Of a DNA stretch of 11,448 nucleotides, positions 8,063 to 11,448 are shown in pieces (within the stretch, counting starts at the first letter, position 1; each line of letters begins with the position of its first letter). Location of the stretch: positions 1 through 11,448 of the forward strand of contig VYDC01000141.1 of assembly GCA_009843585.1 (NCBI GenBank). Reading direction: 5' to 3'. Source of the DNA: Chloroflexota bacterium. Its GTDB lineage: Bacteria; Chloroflexota; Dehalococcoidia; UBA2979. The notes under the pieces were generated by a model. That model ran no database searches, had not been told where the DNA came from, and saw nothing but the letters and a program-made list of their open reading frames with translations. The position numbers were made by a program, and so were the translations under genes.

Positions 8063-8068
8063 AGTATA
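8063..8068 (-). promoter_or_regulatory. Candidate -10 element for ku-ligD
   Basis: The minus strand reads TATACT, five of six matches to the TATAAT consensus, in an otherwise extremely GC-rich 88-bp gap. It would give a leader of about 38 nt for ku. No recognisable -35 was found at 16-19 nt spacing, so the call rests on the hexamer and its position. Confidence 0.4.
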
Positions 8069-8106
8069 GCGAGCGGGGTGCCGGCGGCGGGAGCGAGGGA
8101 GGCGTG

Positions 8107-8421
8107 CTACCCGCCGACCTGCTCCCCGCGCTGCATGATCTGCTCCGCGGCGCTGACCGCGTCGCGCGCCTCGGCCTGCGTCCTCACGCGCGAGAGAAGC
8201 AGGGGCGCGAGCGCCTCCACGGCGTCGGCGGTGTCGGGATCGCCGGCGCGCAGCAGCTCGTGCGCCTCGGCCGGCGTCCGCCCGGCGCACCAGTGCGGGT
8301 TCAGCGCCTCCGCCACGAAGAGGCCGCCGGCGAGCTGCACCCGCTCCTCCCAGCGCAGGCCGGAGCGCTCGAGGACCGAGGAGAGCTGCGCCGCGATGCG
8401 GGCCATCTGGTCGTCGCTCAT
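8107..8421 (-). CDS. Small hypothetical protein (104 aa) upstream of ku
   Basis: I do not recognise this family. The 104-residue product is acidic to neutral, predicted mostly helical, with no signal peptide or membrane segment. It holds two possible helical halves, about 4-42 (ending VAEALNPHW at 36-44) and about 50-98, and a single cysteine, C45. It sits 88 bp upstream of ku on the same strand, but a candidate ku promoter lies between them, so co-transcription is uncertain. The ATG at 8421 has no clear Shine-Dalgarno; a TATGAT hexamer 8 nt before it suggests a leaderless message. Codon use (G/C-rich third positions) matches the neighbours and supports it as a real gene. No function is assigned; a link to end joining would be guesswork. 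Confidence 0.7.
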   Translation of the reverse strand: MSDDQMARIAAQLSSVLERSGLRWEERVQLAGGLFVAEALNPHWCAGRTPAEAHELLRAGDPDTADAVEALAPLLLSRVRTQAEARDAVSAAEQIMQRGEQVGG

Positions 8422-8429
8422 GGCGGGCG

Positions 8430-8435
8430 ATCATA
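8430..8435 (-). promoter_or_regulatory. Candidate leaderless -10 element
   Basis: The minus strand reads TATGAT (five of six consensus bases), 8 nt before the ATG at 8421, placing the expected transcription start at or within a base or two of the start codon. A poor -35 candidate, TTCCCC (8453-8458), lies 17 nt upstream. The surrounding 8430-8475 stretch is clearly more AT-rich than the rest of the window. Confidence 0.5.
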
Positions 8436-8439
8436 ACCC

Positions 8440-8473
8440 GAACTGAGTAGATGGGGAAGCCTGTTATCAGTTC
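8440..8473. repeat. Inverted repeat GAACTGA/TCAGTTC, possible operator
   Basis: GAACTGA (8440-8446) and TCAGTTC (8467-8473) are exact 7-bp inverted copies separated by 20 bp. They bracket the -35 region of the candidate promoter of the 104-residue gene. Such widely spaced half-sites could bind a dimeric regulator, or the match may be chance. Confidence 0.4.
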
Positions 8474-8515
8474 TCGCGTCGCCGGCTCTCGCGTGCGACG
8501 CCGGCGCGCCCCCGG

Positions 8516-8848
8516 CTACGCCTCGTCCTCCTCGAGCTCGGCGACGAGCAGGCGCATCAACTCCTCGGGCCCGCAGTAGGTGAGCGGGCCCTCCGCCGCC
8601 TCGGCGGCGAGCGCGGCGCCCATCGCCTGATCCGGCGTCGGAGGCGCGGGCGCGGAGCGGCCGCCCGCGTACCGCAGGGCGCTCAGGCGCCGCTCGTCGG
8701 CTCGCACCGCCTGCTCGAAGCGTCCCACGAGCCCGAGCGCGTCGGCGGGGAGCTCCGCGAGCAGCCGCTCGCGGAGCTCGGCACAGGCCTCGTCGGCCCC
8801 GGAGCCGCCGGCCGCCCCCCGGCGCTCGCTCTCGCCCGCGTCCGGCAT
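8516..8848 (-). CDS. Small hypothetical protein (110 aa) downstream of the disulfide-reductase gene
   Basis: I do not recognise this 110-residue protein. The N-terminal 20 residues are Gly/Ala/Ser-rich and probably disordered. Residues 20-60 look helical (ACAELRERLLAELPADAL at 21-38), a Pro-rich stretch follows at 65-73, and the end is acidic (ELEEDEA at 104-110). A motif-like GPLTYCGPEELMRLL spans 87-101. There is no membrane segment or signal peptide. The ATG at 8848 has GGGGAG at 8855-8860 with a 6-nt spacer, and the gene starts 20 nt after the stop of the flavin reductase gene, so the two are probably co-transcribed and may work together. The longer open frame that runs upstream through this start is antisense-like reading of the reductase gene and is not coding. 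Confidence 0.72.
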   Translation of the reverse strand: MPDAGESERRGAAGGSGADEACAELRERLLAELPADALGLVGRFEQAVRADERRLSALRYAGGRSAPAPPTPDQAMGAALAAEAAEGPLTYCGPEELMRLLVAELEEDEA

Positions 8849-8868
8849 CGCTCGCTCCCCGCCGCCGG

Positions 8869-10233
8869 CTACCCCGCGCGCAGAGCGCGGAGCGCGTCCT
8901 CGACGCCCTTGTGGAAGGTGGGGTAGGCGAAGTGCATGCGACGGAAGTCGTCGACGGTCACCGCGGCGTGCACCGCGAGCGCGAGCATGCCCAGCACCTC
9001 TCCCCCGTGCGGGCCGACCGATGTCGCGCCGACCAGCACGCCCCGGTCGGCGTCCTCGACGAGCTTGATGAAGCCCTCGTTTCCCGCCTTGTGCATCCAC
9101 CCGCGCGCCGACCACGGCACCTGCTGCGTGCCGACGCGGACCGAGAGGCCGGCCTCCCGTGCCTGCTGCTCGCTGAGGCCGACCGCCCCGACCTCGGGGT
9201 CGGTGAAGGTCGCGCGCGCCGCCGCGCTGTAGTCGGCCGCGCGGACGTCGCGGCCGAGGATGTCGGCGATCGCGATGCCGGCCTGGTAGTAGGCCATGTG
9301 CGTGAAGAGGCCGGCCCCGGTCGCGTCGCCTATCGCCCAGAGCCCCTCGCCCGCGCGCATCCTCCCGTCGACCGGGATGAAGCGGGCGCCGTCGTCGAGG
9401 CCGACGGCGCCGACGCCGAGCCCTCGGAGGTCGGTGGTCCGTCCCGTCGCGACCAGCAGCTGCTCCGCCTCGACGCTCTCGCCGCCGTCGAGCGTGAGAC
9501 GCACTCCGGCACCGGCGCGCTCGACGCGCGTGGCGGCGGCGCCGGTCCTCACGCCGATCCCCTCCCGCTCGAAGACCTCGGCGAGCAGCTCGCCGGCCTC
9601 CGGCTCCTCGAGGGGCAGCAGGCGGTCGAGCGCCTCGACCACCGTCACCGCCACCCCGAAGCGCGAGAGCGCCTGCCCGATCTCCATCCCGATGGCGCCC
9701 CCGCCGAGGACGATCAGCGAGTCCGGGAGCTCCTCCACCTGCACGGCCTCGTGGTTGGTCCAGTAGTCGACGTCGGCGAGCCCGGGGATGGGGGGGACGG
9801 CGGGGCGCGTGCCGGTCGCGATCACCACGGCGCGGCTCGCCTCGATCTCGTCGTCCCCCACCTGCACGCGCCCCGGCCCGACGATGCGGCCCTCGCCCCG
9901 CACGAAGTGCCCGCCCTTGCCGACGAAGCGGTCGACGGCCACCTGGTCGTTCCAGTGGTCGGTCGCCTCCTCGCGGATGCGCCGCGCCACCGGCGCCCAG
10001 TCGGGCGTGACGCTCGCCTCGCCGGCCATCCCGGGGATGCGCCGCGCCTCCTGCAGCAGGTTCGCCGCGCGGATCATCATCTTCGAGGGGATGCAGCCGT
10101 AGTACGGGCACTCGCCGCCGATGAGGTGGCGCTCGATGCCGACCACGGTGAGCCCGGCCTCGGCGAGCGTGCCCGCGACGTGCTCGCCGCCCGGACCGAG
10201 GCCGATCACCACCACGTCCGCCTGCCGCTTCAC
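8869..10233 (-). CDS. FAD/NAD(P)-dependent disulfide oxidoreductase, dihydrolipoamide dehydrogenase/mercuric reductase family
   Basis: The 454-residue protein is a class I flavin disulfide reductase. It has the FAD-binding GLGPGG (11-16), the redox-active pair C42-PYYG-C47 in GGECPYYGCIPSK (39-51), ATGTRP (139-144), the NAD(P)-binding GGGAIGMEIG (177-186), the second FAD motif IGDATG (301-306), and a dimerisation domain from about 340. A dihydrolipoamide dehydrogenase would have H-P-T-x-x-E near the C-terminus; here the corresponding stretch is FAYPTFHK (435-442), with Y437 and K442 in place of the catalytic His and Glu. It is therefore unlikely to be the dehydrogenase of a 2-oxo-acid complex, and no such complex genes are nearby. 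It also lacks the N-terminal heavy-metal domain and the C-terminal Cys pair of MerA. The substrate is unknown; a small disulfide or quinone is possible. The GTG start is fixed by a strong Shine-Dalgarno. Confidence 0.9.
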   Translation of the reverse strand: MKRQADVVVIGLGPGGEHVAGTLAEAGLTVVGIERHLIGGECPYYGCIPSKMMIRAANLLQEARRIPGMAGEASVTPDWAPVARRIREEATDHWNDQVAVDRFVGKGGHFVRGEGRIVGPGRVQVGDDEIEASRAVVIATGTRPAVPPIPGLADVDYWTNHEAVQVEELPDSLIVLGGGAIGMEIGQALSRFGVAVTVVEALDRLLPLEEPEAGELLAEVFEREGIGVRTGAAATRVERAGAGVRLTLDGGESVEAEQLLVATGRTTDLRGLGVGAVGLDDGARFIPVDGRMRAGEGLWAIGDATGAGLFTHMAYYQAGIAIADILGRDVRAADYSAAARATFTDPEVGAVGLSEQQAREAGLSVRVGTQQVPWSARGWMHKAGNEGFIKLVEDADRGVLVGATSVGPHGGEVLGMLALAVHAAVTVDDFRRMHFAYPTFHKGVEDALRALRAG

Positions 10234-10238
10234 GGATG

Positions 10239-10245
10239 CCTCCTT
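10239..10245 (-). promoter_or_regulatory. Shine-Dalgarno of the disulfide-reductase gene
   Basis: The minus strand reads AAGGAGG with a 5-nt spacer to the GTG at 10233, which decides this non-ATG start. Confidence 0.85.
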
Positions 10246-10264
10246 GAGCCGCCGGGGCCTCCCG

Positions 10265-10294
10265 CCCCCGCGGCGACTCTACCGGCCGCGGGGG
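10265..10294. repeat. Perfect 10-bp inverted repeat between the hydroxy-acid oxidase and disulfide-reductase genes
   Basis: CCCCCGCGGC (10265-10274) and GCCGCGGGGG (10285-10294) are exact inverted copies around a 10-bp centre. It lies 27 bp after the oxidase stop and 31 bp before the reductase start. A transcript would fold a strong GC stem, but no T-tract follows on the minus strand, so it is not a standard intrinsic terminator. The centre read on the minus strand holds TAGAGT, a poor -10 match, so an operator over a promoter is another reading. Confidence 0.55.
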
Positions 10295-10321
10295 GCACCC
10301 GCACGCGCCCGGCCCGGGGCC

Positions 10322-11437
10322 CTAGCCGAGCATCTCCTGAGACTGGGCCGCGGCGTCGGGCGCGCCGGCGAGCATCATCGCGAGCTCGATCTCGGAGGCG
10401 AGCAGCGAGAGCGCGTGCCGCACCCCCCGCTCGCCGCCGCCCCCGTCCCCGGCGGCGAGCGCCCAGAGCACCGGGCGGCCGATCATCACCGCATCCGCCC
10501 CCGAGGCGAGCGCCTTGAGCACGTCGGTGCCGCGCCGGACGCCGCCGTCCACGAGGACGACGGCGTCACCGGCTCGGGCGAGGGCGGCGGCCACCGCCGG
10601 AAGCGCGTCGATCGTCGCCGGCGCCGTGTCGAGCTGGCGGCCGCCGTGGTTGGAGACGACGACGCCGGCGGCACCGTGCTCGACGGCGAGCCGGGCGTCC
10701 CGGGGGTCGAGCACCCCCTTCACGAGCACGGGGAGCCGGCTCTCTGAGGCGAGCCACTCCAGGTCGCGCCAGGTCAGCGAGGGATCGAGGTTGCGCTCGA
10801 AGTAGTCGGCCAGGCTCGATCCGGCGGTCGTCGGCTCGAGGCGGGAGCGCCCGCCGGCCGCGGCGGCGAGGTTCGCCGCGACGAGGCCGGCCGGGAGGTG
10901 GAAGCCGCCGCGCGCGTCGCGCTCGCGGTTGCCGAGGCGCGGTGCGTCGACGGTGAGCATGAGCGCCTCGTAGCCCGACGCCTCGGCGCGTGACACCAGG
11001 TCCCGGGTCAGAGCCCGGTCGCGGAAGACGTAGAGCTGGAACCAGGGGGGCGCGTCGCCGGAGCCGGCGGCCGCCACCTCCTCGAGCGGCGTGGTGGAGA
11101 GCGTGGAGAGCGTCATCGTCAGCCCCGAGGCGGCGGCGGCCCGCGCCACGCCGATCTCCCCGTCGTCGTGGGCGAGCCGCTGGAAGGCCATCGGCGCGAT
11201 GACGACCGGCAGCGCGTGGCGGCGGCCCAGGATCTCGACCCCCGTGTCGACCGCCGAGACGTCGACGAGCACGCGCGGCACCAGCGAGAGGCGCTCGAAG
11301 GCGTCGCGGTTCCGGGCCAGGGTGAGCTCGTCGTTCGCGCCGCTCGCGTAGAAGGCGAAGGCCATCGGGTCGAGCGCGGCGCGCGCCCGCGCCTCGAGCT
11401 CGATCAGGTTGAGGGGGGCGGGATCGCCGGGGGTCAC
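10322..11437 (-). CDS. FMN-dependent alpha-hydroxy-acid oxidase/dehydrogenase
   Basis: The 371-residue TIM-barrel flavoprotein oxidises an L-2-hydroxy acid (lactate, glycolate or similar) to the 2-oxo acid. Conserved active-site residues are all present: Y30 in FYASGANDE, Y136, D164 and R171 in TVDAPRLGNRERD, K240 in VLVKGV, and the catalytic base H264 with R267 in SNHGGRQ. The FMN phosphate site is DGGVRRGTDVLKAL (297-310) and IGRP (319-322). No membrane segment is seen, and there is no cytochrome domain, so it is a soluble oxidase, monooxygenase or dehydrogenase; which acceptor it uses cannot be read from the sequence. Length is normal for the family. The GTG at 11437 is the first start in the frame within the window, but only 11 bases precede it and the frame stays open to the edge, so a start further upstream is possible. 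It probably precedes the disulfide-reductase gene in a transcript unless the hairpin between them stops it. Confidence 0.88.
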   Translation of the reverse strand: MTPGDPAPLNLIELEARARAALDPMAFAFYASGANDELTLARNRDAFERLSLVPRVLVDVSAVDTGVEILGRRHALPVVIAPMAFQRLAHDDGEIGVARAAAASGLTMTLSTLSTTPLEEVAAAGSGDAPPWFQLYVFRDRALTRDLVSRAEASGYEALMLTVDAPRLGNRERDARGGFHLPAGLVAANLAAAAGGRSRLEPTTAGSSLADYFERNLDPSLTWRDLEWLASESRLPVLVKGVLDPRDARLAVEHGAAGVVVSNHGGRQLDTAPATIDALPAVAAALARAGDAVVLVDGGVRRGTDVLKALASGADAVMIGRPVLWALAAGDGGGGERGVRHALSLLASEIELAMMLAGAPDAAAQSQEMLG

Positions 11438-11448
11438 CGGCCGGGCTC

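Noticed and set aside
8849..10111. Minus-strand extension of the 110-residue gene to 531 codons
   Set aside because: It overlaps the disulfide-reductase gene in another frame and is low-complexity; the ATG at 8848 has its own Shine-Dalgarno.

Overview
The window is very GC-rich double-stranded bacterial chromosome with densely packed genes, strong G/C preference at third codon positions and several GTG starts. The gene set (Ku plus a three-domain LigD, a family 5 uracil-DNA glycosylase, a TreT-type trehalose synthase, a Rieske domain fused to a thiamine-diphosphate enzyme) suggests a high-GC actinobacterium, possibly from a deep lineage such as Thermoleophilia. That placement is inference from gene content; no rRNA or other marker gene is present.

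Layout. At 1-1971 (+) is the 3' portion, nearly the whole, of a Rieske/TPP-enzyme fusion whose start probably lies upstream of the window. It converges, with 15 bp between stops, on a family 5 uracil-DNA glycosylase at 1987-2676 (-). A divergent 108-bp gap separates that from a TreT-like trehalose synthase at 2785-4233 (+). This converges, with a 30-bp gap, on the NHEJ pair ligD (4264-7125, -) and ku (7146-8018, -), an apparent ku-ligD operon with a 20-bp gap. Upstream on the same strand lie a small unrecognised gene (8107-8421), a second small unrecognised gene (8516-8848) that follows a flavin disulfide-reductase-family gene (8869-10233) by 20 bp, and an FMN-dependent alpha-hydroxy-acid oxidase (10322-11437). 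No stretch over 300 bp lacks a gene; the longest gap is 108 bp. No tRNA, rRNA, CRISPR array, transposase or phage gene was seen.

Function. Two themes stand out. One is genome maintenance: uracil excision and end joining by Ku/LigD, with trehalose synthesis next door as a possible desiccation or osmotic stress partner. The other is redox and 2-oxo/2-hydroxy-acid chemistry: a Rieske-TPP enzyme, a disulfide reductase homologue and a hydroxy-acid oxidase. Most genes belong to known families. The less ordinary points are the Rieske-TPP fusion, the disulfide reductase that lacks the C-terminal His-Glu dyad of dihydrolipoamide dehydrogenase, two uncharacterised small proteins, and several inverted repeats in short intergenic gaps. 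I saw no convincing wholly new multi-gene system.
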